From assembly GCF_000807855.2 (NCBI RefSeq), contig NZ_JRYR02000001.1, forward strand, positions 3,741,191 through 3,805,190: 64,000 bases of DNA, in the 5' to 3' direction. The notes under the pieces were generated by a model. The model worked only from the letters and a program-made list of their open reading frames with translations, ran no database searches and had not been told where the DNA came from. Shown here piece by piece: positions 31,765-44,447 of the stretch (position 1 is its first letter; every line of letters starts with the position of its first letter). Origin of the DNA: Flammeovirga pacifica. GTDB lineage: Bacteria > Bacteroidota > Bacteroidia > Cytophagales > Flammeovirgaceae. Both the position numbers and the translations under genes were made by a program.

Positions 31765-34674
31765 ATGAACTATCCCTCAAAAGTACATACTGATGACGAA
31801 AAAAAATCTCCCTTTCTGAAAATTCATAAAGGTAGTTATACATTGCTTTCGGGCTATAATGAAAAGCAGTTTTTGTTTAACGTTAGTGAACTCGATTACA
31901 AAGTAAATTCTTTTTTTGATGTTTGCCCAAAGGAATGGCAAGGGATTTTTCGAGGTGCATTTCGAGAACTTCATTCTTCTGATGAAATAAGCAAAGAATT
32001 ATATAACCTAGAAGGAGATAAGTTTACAGTTCTTATAAAACAAAATGATAAGGAGTATACAATAATTTTTATCAACCCTCTGTCATCAGAAAGTATTGAT
32101 TTCGATTTTGAGTACTTATTTCAAAGTATATTAAATGACTCAAAGGATGCTTTAGCCTTAATAGGCCTTGATAAAAAAATCATCAGAAAGAATGACTCCT
32201 TAGATAATTTGTTACAAAGGTTATTGCCTATATTGAAAAATACAGAGGATAGACTAGACTCATTAGTTCAAAAATCAAAACGAGTTAATTCAGGAATCAA
32301 TAAAGCGCTCAATGGAGAAAAATATCAAACAGAAGTAACCTATTTCTCAACATCAAGTGATCTTGTATTTATAAAAACTGTTTATCAACCTATCAAAAAT
32401 AGGAATGGTGAAGTAGTAGCATGTTTAGTAAGAAGTAGAGATGTTACTGCTAGAAATTCTATTGAAGATATGTTTAGTGTACTACTCAATAGTAGTAATA
32501 CAGGTTATGTTTTGGTAAGTGATGAAGGAAAAATACTTAAGATTAATAAGCACCTTCAGCAACTTCTTGGTTATGAAGAACAAGAATTCATTAATAAGGA
32601 TTTCGGAAATTTTGTTCATTCTACTATTAAAAAACATGTTCTAAGTGAGTTTTCTCAGTTACTAACAAATAAAGAATGGCAAGTCAATAAGAATAATTTA
32701 TTTCTTGATTTAAAAAGAAAAGACAACGATTCTTTATTATTTGAATTAGAGAATAAGAGAGTCGTTTTATCCAATCATAAATCAGCTTTATTTGTCACAG
32801 TAAAAAACATTACGTTAAAAGAACGGAACTCTCATATTTTACATGAGATGCAGCGATTAATTAAAGCATGTGGATGGGTATATGATCGTTTTGCAAAAAA
32901 AATGTTGGTTACTGAAGAAGTATCACAAGTAGTTGGTGTTTCTAAAGAATTTGTAGAAAAGAACCCGTCTTTTTTACTATCAATGTGTGATGAAGAGACA
33001 AGAAAAAGGGCACAAGATATATTATTCAATGCATTTAGAAAAAAAGAAAATTTTGATTTTGAGTTGGTCATAAAATCAAAATTTAAAGATGTGCAGTGGG
33101 TGAGATTAAACGGTAAACCTATTGTTAGACATAATAGGATCGTAGGTCTTTATGGAGCACTTCAAGATATAACTCACCAGAAAAAGGCATTAAATAAGCT
33201 AAAAAGAAATGAGGACTATATAAAAGAAATCCAAAGGGTCACTAAAGTTGGGAATTGGGTTTTTGAAAAGAAAGACAATCATTTTTATTGGTCCGAACAC
33301 CTTTTTAGTATGTTAAGGCTTTCTGATGAAAAACATAGAAAGCCGTCTTTGAAGCAAATCCTAAGTTTTGTAGATGAGAACTATTTCTTTCCTATGATTA
33401 ATGCTATAAAGAAATTATCTCTCTTTCATCAACCTATAGACTTGGATGTGAGATGCAATAATAACCTTAATGCAGCTACAGGTATAGAATACGTTAATAT
33501 CAAAGGAAGATCGATATACAATGATAAAGGAGAAGTAAAACGATTTGTTGGTGCTGTAACAGATATTACACAAAGAAAAATAGAAGAAGATAAAAATAAG
33601 AGTAAGAAAATTTGGCTAAAATCTATGCTGAATGCAGCAAGAGATAGTTTTATTGCCGAATATTCTGGTAGAATAGCAAATTATAATAGAGGGCTTCAGA
33701 AATTATTAGGCTATAATCATTATTTTGATCTAAGAGGTGTGGTGTTTATTAATCTATTTTATGAAGCTGATCAGCAAAGAGTATTAGAGTATAGACAGCA
33801 ATGTCGACAAGGAGATATTTCTGCACCTCAAAAAATTGAGGTAAAAATGAAACGTCGAGATAATTCCTTAGTAGATGTTGAATTATGTGCGAACCTTACT
33901 AAAATGAAAGGGAAGCTTTTTACCATATTCAATGCTCATGATATCTCTAAAAGAAAAGAGTACGAAAAAGGCTTACTTCTTAAAAACAAAGAACTGATTG
34001 ATACAAATAAAGAATTAGATAGATTCTTATATAGTACTACCCATGATTTAAAAGGTCCGATTACTTCTTTAAAAGGTCTTGTTAATCTAGCCTATAAAGA
34101 GCCAGATAATATTCTTAAAGATGTTTATCTCCCTATGATGGATAAAAACATAGATAGAATGCTTGATTTGATTCAAGACTTCGGAGAGTATTTAAGAAAC
34201 AATAGAAAGAATGTAGTTCCGGAATTAATTAATATAAGATCTCAAATAGATACTATTATAAGTTCACATCGTTTTGGTATACCTATTAACTATCAAATAA
34301 ATCTTGATATCGACGATCAATTAAATGTAGTAACAGATAAAAATAGGGTCAGAAGTATTTTAACTAACTTATTTACGAATGCTATAAAGTATTCTGATAA
34401 AGAAAAGTCAGAGCATTATTTAAAAATATCTGCAAAATTAAATGAAACAAACATTCTCTTATCATTTGAAGATAATGGAGAAGGAATATCAATAAAAGAA
34501 CAAAATAAGGTTTTTGATATGTTCTACAGAGCCAGTGAGCAAAGTGATGGAACAGGTTTAGGTCTATTTATAGTAAAAGAAGCTGTCCATGTTTTAAATG
34601 GATCTATTGATCTTCAATCAGAGCAAAAAATAGGAACTAAAGTGTGTGTATCTCTCCCAAGAATTAAAATCTAG
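31765..34674 (+). CDS. Multi-PAS sensor histidine kinase, soluble
   Basis: 969 residues without membrane spans. Several PAS/PAC units are visible from about residue 100 onward (for example LALIGLDKKIIRKN, TGYVLVSDEGKILKINKHLQQLLGYEEQEF, WVRLNGKPIVRHNRIVGLYGALQDITHQKK, FVGAVTDITQRK and a last one ending FNAHDISKRK). The HisKA phosphoacceptor is His760 in STTHDLKGPITSLKGL. The ATPase follows with N-box NRVRSILTNLFTNAIKYSD, EDNGEGI and GTGLGLFIVKEA. There is no receiver domain, and no response regulator is adjacent, so its partner is elsewhere. The signal is probably intracellular. Confidence 0.93.
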   Translation: MNYPSKVHTDDEKKSPFLKIHKGSYTLLSGYNEKQFLFNVSELDYKVNSFFDVCPKEWQGIFRGAFRELHSSDEISKELYNLEGDKFTVLIKQNDKEYTIIFINPLSSESIDFDFEYLFQSILNDSKDALALIGLDKKIIRKNDSLDNLLQRLLPILKNTEDRLDSLVQKSKRVNSGINKALNGEKYQTEVTYFSTSSDLVFIKTVYQPIKNRNGEVVACLVRSRDVTARNSIEDMFSVLLNSSNTGYVLVSDEGKILKINKHLQQLLGYEEQEFINKDFGNFVHSTIKKHVLSEFSQLLTNKEWQVNKNNLFLDLKRKDNDSLLFELENKRVVLSNHKSALFVTVKNITLKERNSHILHEMQRLIKACGWVYDRFAKKMLVTEEVSQVVGVSKEFVEKNPSFLLSMCDEETRKRAQDILFNAFRKKENFDFELVIKSKFKDVQWVRLNGKPIVRHNRIVGLYGALQDITHQKKALNKLKRNEDYIKEIQRVTKVGNWVFEKKDNHFYWSEHLFSMLRLSDEKHRKPSLKQILSFVDENYFFPMINAIKKLSLFHQPIDLDVRCNNNLNAATGIEYVNIKGRSIYNDKGEVKRFVGAVTDITQRKIEEDKNKSKKIWLKSMLNAARDSFIAEYSGRIANYNRGLQKLLGYNHYFDLRGVVFINLFYEADQQRVLEYRQQCRQGDISAPQKIEVKMKRRDNSLVDVELCANLTKMKGKLFTIFNAHDISKRKEYEKGLLLKNKELIDTNKELDRFLYSTTHDLKGPITSLKGLVNLAYKEPDNILKDVYLPMMDKNIDRMLDLIQDFGEYLRNNRKNVVPELINIRSQIDTIISSHRFGIPINYQINLDIDDQLNVVTDKNRVRSILTNLFTNAIKYSDKEKSEHYLKISAKLNETNILLSFEDNGEGISIKEQNKVFDMFYRASEQSDGTGLGLFIVKEAVHVLNGSIDLQSEQKIGTKVCVSLPRIKI

Positions 34675-34747
34675 TATTTAATTCCCTCTATTTATATTGA
34701 TAATCAGATGATTGACGTTTGTTTGCTACTCTTTTTCATCTCTTGTA

Positions 34748-34777
34748 TTGTTTAATTAAAAACTCCTATTACCTTTG
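34748..34777 (+). promoter_or_regulatory. rRNA promoter P1
   Basis: TTG at 34748-34750 and TACCTTTG at 34770-34777, 19 bases apart, fit the Bacteroidota -33/-7 consensus. A 5-bp hairpin CCTTC/GAAGG (34783-34797) lies right at the expected transcript start. Confidence 0.75.
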
Positions 34778-34905
34778 CACCCCCTTCAAACGGAAGGCGA
34801 CCAATAAAAGACGTGAGTAGTCTTAATCTACAGTACTCTTTTATTTGACATAATGTAAAGAAGAACAGCAATTCAAATTAAAATCCAAATGAAATTTAAT
34901 TAGTC

Positions 34906-34935
34906 TTGCATATTAAAAATCTCTTCTTACCTTTG
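34906..34935 (+). promoter_or_regulatory. rRNA promoter P2
   Basis: TTG at 34906-34908 and TACCTTTG at 34928-34935, again 19 bases apart, followed by CACTCGC. The surrounding bases are nearly identical to the promoter at 63865-63894. Confidence 0.8.
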
Positions 34936-35151
34936 CACTCGCTTCTGGAAGACAGAGGTACACAAAAACTCTGAATGGGAGTTTTAAAAACTTGAAACAT
35001 AGTTCATTGAGAGTAGAATCTCAGACGTTCTTTTGATGTATCGAAAAGTAATTACAAGATCAGCGAAAGCGGATCCCAAAAAGGAAAATTTCTTTTATTC
35101 GTAGAGACAGGTATTTAACAACATTGATCTGATTGTAGATCTAAAGATTTT

Positions 35152-36439
<1,288 letters not shown>

Positions 36440-36480
36440 TCGTATAACTTCGTATAATGTATGCTAACGAAGTTATTACG
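36440..36480 (+). other. Cre/loxP mate-pair library linker (sequencing artefact) inside rRNA
   Basis: 41 bases that match, with one T missing, the 42-base loxP linker used in 454-type paired-end libraries (TCGT, loxP, TACG). The loxP core is 36444-36476: left arm ATAACTTCGTATA, spacer ATGTATGC, right arm TAACGAAGTTAT in place of the 13-base TATACGAAGTTAT. It sits exactly at the junction between truncated 16S and truncated 23S. It is not native DNA; the missing base may be why the linker escaped trimming. Confidence 0.95.
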
Positions 36481-39145
<2,665 letters not shown>

Positions 39146-39218
39146 TTTTCTTCGGTTGGTGGCTCCTTTATGGAGACACTGACAAGTTTTTACCATTCGC
39201 AGTCGATGATATTAAGAC

Positions 39219-39333
39219 ATTGCTGGTGCCAATGACGTAAGTGTTCACCTCTTCCCATCCCGAACAGAGCAGTTAAGCCTTACAGTGCTGATGGTACTGG
39301 GTTAACCCCCGGGAGAGTAAGTCGGCGCCACAT
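39219..39333 (+). rRNA. rrf: 5S ribosomal RNA
   Basis: Typical order of 5S elements: 5' strand TGCTGGTGCC, then CACCTCTTCCCATCCCGAAC, GTTAAGCC, TGGTACTGGG and the closing strand GGCGCCA, which pairs with the 5' end. Ends are approximate by a few bases. It lies about 75 bp after the 23S, with a terminator 15 bases downstream. No tRNA gene lies in the 23S-5S spacer. Confidence 0.93.
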
Positions 39334-39345
39334 TCAATAAATATA

Positions 39346-39382
39346 AAAGGTTAGTTAACACAAGATGTTGACTAACCTTTTT
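39346..39382 (+). terminator. rRNA operon terminator
   Basis: AAAAGGTTAGT pairs with ACTAACCTTTT around a loop of about 13 bases, followed by a T-run. It closes the rRNA operon. Confidence 0.88.
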
Positions 39383-39458
39383 TTGTGAAAAATATCTAAT
39401 AAATTGTTAATCAGTAATTTATAATAAAAAAGTACTATTATTTTAAAGTATTGATTAT

Positions 39459-39466
39459 TACCTTTG
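39459..39466 (+). promoter_or_regulatory. -7 box upstream of the HU-like gene
   Basis: TACCTTTG, a perfect TAnnTTTG, about 90 bases before the start codon. No TTG lies at the proper distance upstream, so the -33 element is poor. Confidence 0.55.
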
Positions 39467-39559
39467 TAAGTACAATTTAGGCTAACGAACTTTTAGTAGT
39501 TCTCTCTAAATGAGGGTAGTATTAAAAGAGCAATCTTATAAATATAAAAAATCACTAAA

Positions 39560-39910
39560 GTGACTAAAGCAGAAGTAATCACAGAAATTCTCAGAAAAAT
39601 TGAGAAGCGTCAAGAAGCACAGACTTCGAATGCAGCGACAATGGTAGAAGTAGATAAGGAAATTGTAGGTCAAGTTCTGGAAGACTTCTTCAACGTTGTA
39701 AAAGACAAAATGGCTGAAGGTAATAATATCTATATCCGTCGTTTTGGTAGCTTTGTAAATAAGAAGCGTGCGTCTAAGAAAGGTAGAGACATCTCTAGAG
39801 GTGAAATCATTCCTATTCCAGAGCACTTTATTCCTAGCTTCAAACCTTCTAAAGAGTTTGTTGAAAAAATCAAAGGAAGTGATAAAGTTCGTTTGATTAA
39901 CGAGAACTAA
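39560..39910 (+). CDS. HU/IHF-family DNA-binding protein (GTG start)
   Basis: 116 residues. The family elements are N-terminal TKAEVITEILRKIE, the dimer helix VGQVLEDFFNVVKDKMAEGNNIYIRRFGSFVNKKRASKKGRDISRGEIIPIPEHFIPSFKPSKEFVEKIK with the beta-arm and the Pro tip. It is about 25 residues longer than HU, with an insert near residues 17-30 (RQEAQTSNAATMVEVDKE). It starts at GTG; there is no usable ATG. It bends DNA in the nucleoid. It lies directly after the rRNA operon and has its own promoter and terminator. Confidence 0.93.
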   Translation: MTKAEVITEILRKIEKRQEAQTSNAATMVEVDKEIVGQVLEDFFNVVKDKMAEGNNIYIRRFGSFVNKKRASKKGRDISRGEIIPIPEHFIPSFKPSKEFVEKIKGSDKVRLINEN

Positions 39911-39932
39911 ACTTTATTGATAAGAAATTTTT

Positions 39933-39971
39933 AAATTGTCCACTCTTTACTAAAGAGTGGACAATTTTTTT
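39933..39971 (+). terminator. Strong intrinsic terminator after the HU-like gene
   Basis: A perfect 16-bp stem, AAATTGTCCACTCTTT (39933-39948) with AAAGAGTGGACAATTT (39952-39967), 3-base loop, then a T-run. Confidence 0.92.
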
Positions 39972-39985
39972 AATAGATAATTATA

Positions 39986-40864
39986 ATGGGAAAAAAACAA
40001 TACATACTCATTTTTTCAGGAGTTGTACTCATCATCTTATTTGCTTTGTTACCTAAAGCTGTAATTGTTGATAACACTGAATCCATAGACACTGATAGTA
40101 ATACAGCAGAAGTTCATACAGAGGACGACGGACATGATCATAGTGATCATGACCATGCCAATGAACATACACCTAATGCTGCAATGAATGCTCACGACAA
40201 ACTTCCTGCTGACACTCAAAATACATTAGATTCTTTAGAGCATGAATTCTCGATTGCTAAATCTTCAAGTAATAAATCTACAATTGCGAATACTGCTTAT
40301 AACTTATTGATTGGAATGAACAAATTTGATCAAGCAGCAGGATGGAAGTTAGCCTCATATGGTCAAAGTAATAATGAAGAAGAACTGAAAGCGGGAGCAG
40401 ATGCTTATTATCAAGCATATACATTTGCAATGAGCGAACAAAAATCTGCAAAGATGGCTAAACTTGCTCGTGAAAATTATGAAAAATACATCAAAGTACA
40501 CGGGGAAGATTTAGATGCAAAAGTAAAAATAGGTATGACCTATGTGGTATCTGAGGCTCCGATGCAAGGTATTATGATGATCAGAGAGGTGATTGCAAAA
40601 GATCCAGATCATCAGCTAGCATTATCAAGCTTAGGGGTATTATCTATACAATCAGGACAATACGATAAAGCGATACAAAGATTTGAAAAAATCAAAAAGT
40701 TATATCCTGAAGATATGGAATCACGCTTCTATTTGGCTATAGCATTGAATAATTCAGGTAAAAAAGAAGAGGCAATTAAGGAGATGAAATACATTCGTAA
40801 AAATGCTGATACTGAGGAAATTCGACTATCAGCAACTCAAACTTTAGCAGAATGGGATAATTAA
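39986..40864 (+). CDS. Membrane-anchored tetratricopeptide-repeat protein
   Basis: 292 residues. An N-terminal hydrophobic segment (YILIFSGVVLIILFALLPKAVIV) acts as an anchor or signal, followed by a His/Asp-rich stretch (DDGHDHSDHDHANEH, about residues 48-62) that could bind metal. From about residue 150 there are TPR helices (MAKLARENYEKYIKVHG, HQLALSSLGVLSIQSGQYDKAIQRFEKIKKLYP, SRFYLAIALNNSGKKEEAIKEMKYI). Such proteins act as protein-interaction adaptors. The gene is monocistronic. Confidence 0.85.
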   Translation: MGKKQYILIFSGVVLIILFALLPKAVIVDNTESIDTDSNTAEVHTEDDGHDHSDHDHANEHTPNAAMNAHDKLPADTQNTLDSLEHEFSIAKSSSNKSTIANTAYNLLIGMNKFDQAAGWKLASYGQSNNEEELKAGADAYYQAYTFAMSEQKSAKMAKLARENYEKYIKVHGEDLDAKVKIGMTYVVSEAPMQGIMMIREVIAKDPDHQLALSSLGVLSIQSGQYDKAIQRFEKIKKLYPEDMESRFYLAIALNNSGKKEEAIKEMKYIRKNADTEEIRLSATQTLAEWDN

Positions 40865-41004
40865 TGTGAATAAGATTAGAATATTTTGATATAAATTCGT
40901 TTTTATCCAAATATTCCCTTAAATTGCGCACTCGTTTGATGGACAACTATGTGTTTGTCAGATGAGTTAGAGAAAAGATTTCAAACAATTTAAACTGTAA
41001 GAAT

Positions 41005-41094
41005 ATGCCTTGCGGTAAGAAAAGAAAAAGACATAAGATCGCGACTCACAAGAGAAAGAAAAGACTTAGAAAGAACAGACACAAGAAAAAGTAA
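41005..41094 (+). CDS. 29-residue polybasic ribosomal-type protein (AURKAIP1/COX24-like)
   Basis: The frame reads MPCGKKRKRHKIATHKRKK and continues RLRKNRHKKK: 29 residues, about two-thirds Lys, Arg or His. I recall near-identical short proteins across Bacteroidota annotated as AURKAIP1/COX24-domain proteins, related to small ribosomal proteins bS22/mS38. Binding to rRNA at the decoding-side of the small subunit is the likely role. It is a free-standing gene upstream of rng, with a growth-type GC-rich start region TTGCGCACTCG at 40924-40934. A Cys at residue 3 is notable. Confidence 0.75.
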   Translation: MPCGKKRKRHKIATHKRKKRLRKNRHKKK

Positions 41095-41249
41095 TGTTCT
41101 AGTCGCAGCTTACAAAAAACAGAACCTTGCTCAAGTTTTTCTTGGACAAGGTTTTTCCTTATCTTAAGGAAACAAAAGTATCTAAACGTAGATACGCATA
41201 CACATTGTATGTTAATTTAATTTATTGTCAACCTTAAACTTTTATTGAG

Positions 41250-42809
41250 TTGAGTAATGAACTAGTTATCAATTCAACGCAAGAGGGCAGCCGAATTGCT
41301 CTTATGCGAGATAAAGGTCTGGTAGAACTTCATTATGATAATGATGAAACAAAATTTCAAGTAGGTGATATCTATCTTGGGGTAGTAAGAAAAGTAGTAC
41401 CTGGCTTAAATGCCGCATTTATTGATATTGGGTACGATAAAGATGCTTTTCTTCACTATTTGGATTTAGGTCCAAAAGTTAAATCACTCTTGAAATATAT
41501 CAAGTTAGCACAAGGTAAACATCATAAGCATGTTACTGAACACTTGAAACAGTTTCGTTTAGAACCTGAAATTGATAAGTTGGGTAAAATCAACGATGTA
41601 CTGAAACAAAATCAAAAGATTATGGTTCAGGTCGTGAAAGAACCAATTTCAACAAAAGGTCCTAGATTATCATGTGAGTTGTCGTTGGCAGGTAGGTATT
41701 TAGTTTTAGTGCCATTTAGTAACACAGTAAATATTTCTAAGAAAATTACTGATGCAAGTGAAAGAAAAAGACTTCTTAAACTTGTAAACTCTATTAAACC
41801 CGAAAATTTTGGGGTAATTATTAGAACAGTTGCTGAAGGCCAAGAAGCACCCGAACTTAACAAAGACCTTATGGATTTGGTCACAAAGTGGGGAGAAGGT
41901 GTTGAAAAACTAAAAGTTGCCAAGCCGCGAGAAAAGGTGATCGGAGAAATGAACCGCGCTACATCTATGTTAAGAGATATTCTTAACGAATCATTCGACA
42001 GTATTACTGTTGATGATAAAGATATGTACGATGAAATTCGAAGATTCATCCAGCAAATTGCACCAGACAAAACCGGAATTGTAAAACACTACACCGGAAA
42101 GACCAAGCTTTTTGAACACACAGGTATTGAAAAGCAATTAAAGACACTCTTTGGTCAAACTGTTAGCTTAGGAAGTGGAGGGTATTTGGTGATTGAACAT
42201 ACCGAAGCACTACATGTTATTGATGTTAACAGTGGTAATAAGTCGAATGCAGAGAATAACCAGGAAGCTACTGCATTCAACGTGAACTTAGAAGCGGCTA
42301 CCGAAATCGCCCGTCAATTGCGCTTGCGTGATATGGGAGGTATCATTGTCATTGACTTCATAGATATGAAGAAGGCTGAACACAAGCAAAAGTTGTATCA
42401 GCATATGAAGCAAGAAATGAAGGCGGACCGTTCAAAACACACAGTTCTACCATTGAGCAAGTTTGGCTTAATGCAGATCACAAGGCAACGAGTGAGACCT
42501 GAATTAAGTATCGTAACTAAAGAGAAGTGCCCAACTTGTAACGGAACAGGAAAAATTACAGCTTCAATCGCGATCGCTGATCAAGTAGAGGCAGAAGTAA
42601 TGTACCTTTTAGAGAAACAAAATGGCCAAAAGTTAAAACTTGGCGTACACCCGTATCTCTATTCTTACTTTACAGGAGGTTTCCCTTCTCGAAGAATGAA
42701 GTGGTTCTTCAGCCATTTCAAATGGATCAAAATATTTGAGGATTCTTCATTAGCTTTATCCGAATACAAATTCTTTGATCATCATGATGAAGAAATTTCT
42801 TTAAAATGA
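41250..42809 (+). CDS. rng: Ribonuclease E/G family endoribonuclease (TTG start)
   Basis: 519 residues; the start is TTG at 41250 (reads SNELVINSTQEGSRIAL next), as no in-frame ATG fits. Domains: S1 RNA-binding (FQVGDIYLGVVRKVVPGLNAAFIDIGYDKDAFLHYLDL), 5'-sensor region (PRLSCELSLAGRYLVLVPF) and the DNase I-like catalytic part with metal-binding Asp in HVIDVNSGNKS and IVIDFIDMK. A zinc-link cysteine pair is in KCPTCNGTG. It processes 16S rRNA 5' ends and degrades mRNA. No RNase E scaffold tail is present, so this is the RNase G type. Confidence 0.95.
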   Translation: MSNELVINSTQEGSRIALMRDKGLVELHYDNDETKFQVGDIYLGVVRKVVPGLNAAFIDIGYDKDAFLHYLDLGPKVKSLLKYIKLAQGKHHKHVTEHLKQFRLEPEIDKLGKINDVLKQNQKIMVQVVKEPISTKGPRLSCELSLAGRYLVLVPFSNTVNISKKITDASERKRLLKLVNSIKPENFGVIIRTVAEGQEAPELNKDLMDLVTKWGEGVEKLKVAKPREKVIGEMNRATSMLRDILNESFDSITVDDKDMYDEIRRFIQQIAPDKTGIVKHYTGKTKLFEHTGIEKQLKTLFGQTVSLGSGGYLVIEHTEALHVIDVNSGNKSNAENNQEATAFNVNLEAATEIARQLRLRDMGGIIVIDFIDMKKAEHKQKLYQHMKQEMKADRSKHTVLPLSKFGLMQITRQRVRPELSIVTKEKCPTCNGTGKITASIAIADQVEAEVMYLLEKQNGQKLKLGVHPYLYSYFTGGFPSRRMKWFFSHFKWIKIFEDSSLALSEYKFFDHHDEEISLK

Positions 42810-42813
42810 TTTT

Positions 42814-42852
42814 AAGCTTCTATCACACAAGATGTGGTGGAAGCTTTTCTTT
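42814..42852 (+). terminator. Intrinsic terminator after rng
   Basis: AAGCTTC (42814-42820) pairs with GAAGCTT (42840-42846), with an inner CACAC/GTG pairing, then a T-rich run. Confidence 0.82.
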
Positions 42853-42983
42853 TATCTTTATATATGAATACATGATAAGATATTCATGTATTTGTTGTGT
42901 TATTTCATGATTTTCCTAAGAGTTAATATCTTGAACAGACCTTTTATTCTGTAGAGAAAATCAAAATCAAATGTTGAATCGTT

Positions 42984-43289
42984 ATGTCAAAATTTAGTAA
43001 CTTAATAAATACTTCAGAAGTACCTGTATTAGTTGATTTTTATGCCGATTGGTGCCAACCTTGTCATATGATAGCTCCCTCAATTCGTTCTATCAAAGGC
43101 AAGATGGGGGATAAATTAAAAGTGGTTAAAGTGAATTCTGATAAGAATCAACAGGCCATGGCAAAATATAAAGTCAAAAGTATACCTACCTTAATATTAT
43201 TTCATAAAGGCAAAATATTATGGAGAAATGCAGGTGTTCTTCCGGAGTTTGAGATAGAGAAAGTTTTAAATAAGTATATTGCTAAATAA
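42984..43289 (+). CDS. Thioredoxin
   Basis: 101 residues, the size of a classical cytoplasmic thioredoxin. Active site WCQPC with Cys24 and Cys27 (most thioredoxins have WCGPC; Gln in place of Gly may tune the redox potential). The fold is clear: PVLVDFYADWCQPC, KLKVVKVNSDKN, YKVKSIPTLILFHKGKILWRNAG with the cis-proline. It is monocistronic with a 174-bp upstream gap. Confidence 0.93.
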   Translation: MSKFSNLINTSEVPVLVDFYADWCQPCHMIAPSIRSIKGKMGDKLKVVKVNSDKNQQAMAKYKVKSIPTLILFHKGKILWRNAGVLPEFEIEKVLNKYIAK

Positions 43290-43374
43290 ATTTAGAGAAG
43301 TATACGTTCATTCAATTAACTATAATTTTCTTTTGATCTAAAATTAGAAGCAATCAGTACAAACCTGAGGTAAT

Positions 43375-44370
43375 ATGTCGATAATTCAAACTACTCAAGA
43401 AGTAATTCAAGCCTCACCATTGGCTACTTTAATTCATTCGTGTAATGAAGTGAAAAAAGATTCATGGATGAATTACGTAAAAATTCTTTTAGCAATTTCT
43501 GGAGCGGATGGAGAAGTATCTGAAGAAGAAATGAACTGGGTATTTAATGATTTCTTAGATATTGTAGGTGCTTCAGAGGAACAAAAGCAAGAAATAAGAA
43601 ACTTTGATTTCATCAATTTTAATTTAGAGGAAAAGTTAAAAACTTTAGAAATGGATGTACCAATGAACTATAAAAGAACATTGGTATACGATGCTGTTAT
43701 GATGGCTAGGGCTGACCAGGTCTATGCTGCAGAAGAAAAGGATGCAGTACATAAAGCTGCTGAATTATTAGGTGTTCCTTACTTTATAGCCAAGACTATC
43801 GAAGGTTTAGTGAACACTGAGAAATCTTTAGAAATGATCCGTAAATCACTTTTTGAATTAGAGGAGGATGAAGCACATCCTATCTCAAATTTAAAATCAT
43901 TAAATATGAAGCCTGCTTCTGTATTAGAACGAAATACATTTGGAGTTAGATTTACAAACGAACAAACTCAATTAAATTATGGGTTTGCTTTAATGATTAT
44001 AGCAGGAGCGGATGGAGAAGTGTCAGATGCAGAAAAAGATTGGTATATCAATCAATTTGTTAGAGTATCTGAAACTCCAGATCATATTGCACAACAAGTA
44101 ATTAATTATGACTACCTCAATGGAAGTTTAGAAGATGTTTTATCTAATCTAAAGGTAGATGTAACCATCAACTTTCAGAGAACTCTTTTATATAACGCCA
44201 TAAAAATGGCCAATGCAGATGAAGATTTCCCTGAAAAGGAAAAAGAAGCTACAGAAAAAGCAGCAGAGTTATTAGGTATTTCTGAAGATATAGCCCACAC
44301 TGTTTTTTATTTAGTAGATACTGAAGCAAAAGTTTTAAAAATGAGAGCTACTTTATTTGATTACAAATAA
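43375..44370 (+). CDS. Tandem TerB-like (DnaJ/TerB-fold) protein
   Basis: 331 residues made of two similar halves. The first has LLAISGADGEVSEEEMNWVFNDFL and VPMNYKRTLVYDAVMMARADQVYAAEEKDAVHKAAELLGV. The second has MIIAGADGEVSDAEKDWYINQFV and VTINFQRTLLYNAIKMANADEDFPEKEKEATEKAAELLGI. The paired DGEVS and AD(x)xxxxEEK loops are EF-hand-like acidic loops typical of TerB-fold bundles that can bind divalent metal. It is cytoplasmic and of unknown function. It is convergent with rseP across a bidirectional terminator. Confidence 0.82.
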   Translation: MSIIQTTQEVIQASPLATLIHSCNEVKKDSWMNYVKILLAISGADGEVSEEEMNWVFNDFLDIVGASEEQKQEIRNFDFINFNLEEKLKTLEMDVPMNYKRTLVYDAVMMARADQVYAAEEKDAVHKAAELLGVPYFIAKTIEGLVNTEKSLEMIRKSLFELEEDEAHPISNLKSLNMKPASVLERNTFGVRFTNEQTQLNYGFALMIIAGADGEVSDAEKDWYINQFVRVSETPDHIAQQVINYDYLNGSLEDVLSNLKVDVTINFQRTLLYNAIKMANADEDFPEKEKEATEKAAELLGISEDIAHTVFYLVDTEAKVLKMRATLFDYK

Positions 44371-44394
44371 TATTTTGAATAAAGATTCATAAAC

Positions 44395-44433
44395 AAAAAA
44401 TCCCCTTTATAAATAATATAAAGGGGATTTTTT
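44395..44433. terminator. Bidirectional intrinsic terminator
   Basis: A 17-bp perfect stem (44395-44411 with 44417-44433) containing TCCCCTTTATA / TATAAAGGGGA, flanked by A6 and T6, so it works on both strands between convergent genes. Confidence 0.93.
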
Positions 44434-44447
44434 GATTGAGTACTGTA

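Larger units (their letters stand above)
34675..35151 (+). other. rRNA promoter and leader region
   Basis: 477 bases between the kinase and the 16S gene with no reading frame of note. It contains two stable-RNA promoters and the long 16S leader, including a 7-bp hairpin AAAACTC / GAGTTTT near 34966-34986. The leader around 35041-35110 should include the boxes for processing and antitermination, which I cannot delimit. Confidence 0.7.

Noticed and set aside
36444..36476. loxP as a natural site-specific recombination site or phage attachment site
   Set aside because: The outer bases match a library linker, and the site splits two rRNA genes that are otherwise intact to the junction; no Cre-like recombinase is in the window.
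44395..44433. Long A/T-flanked inverted repeat as an insertion-sequence end
   Set aside because: Its position between convergent genes and the T-runs on both strands explain it as a bidirectional terminator.
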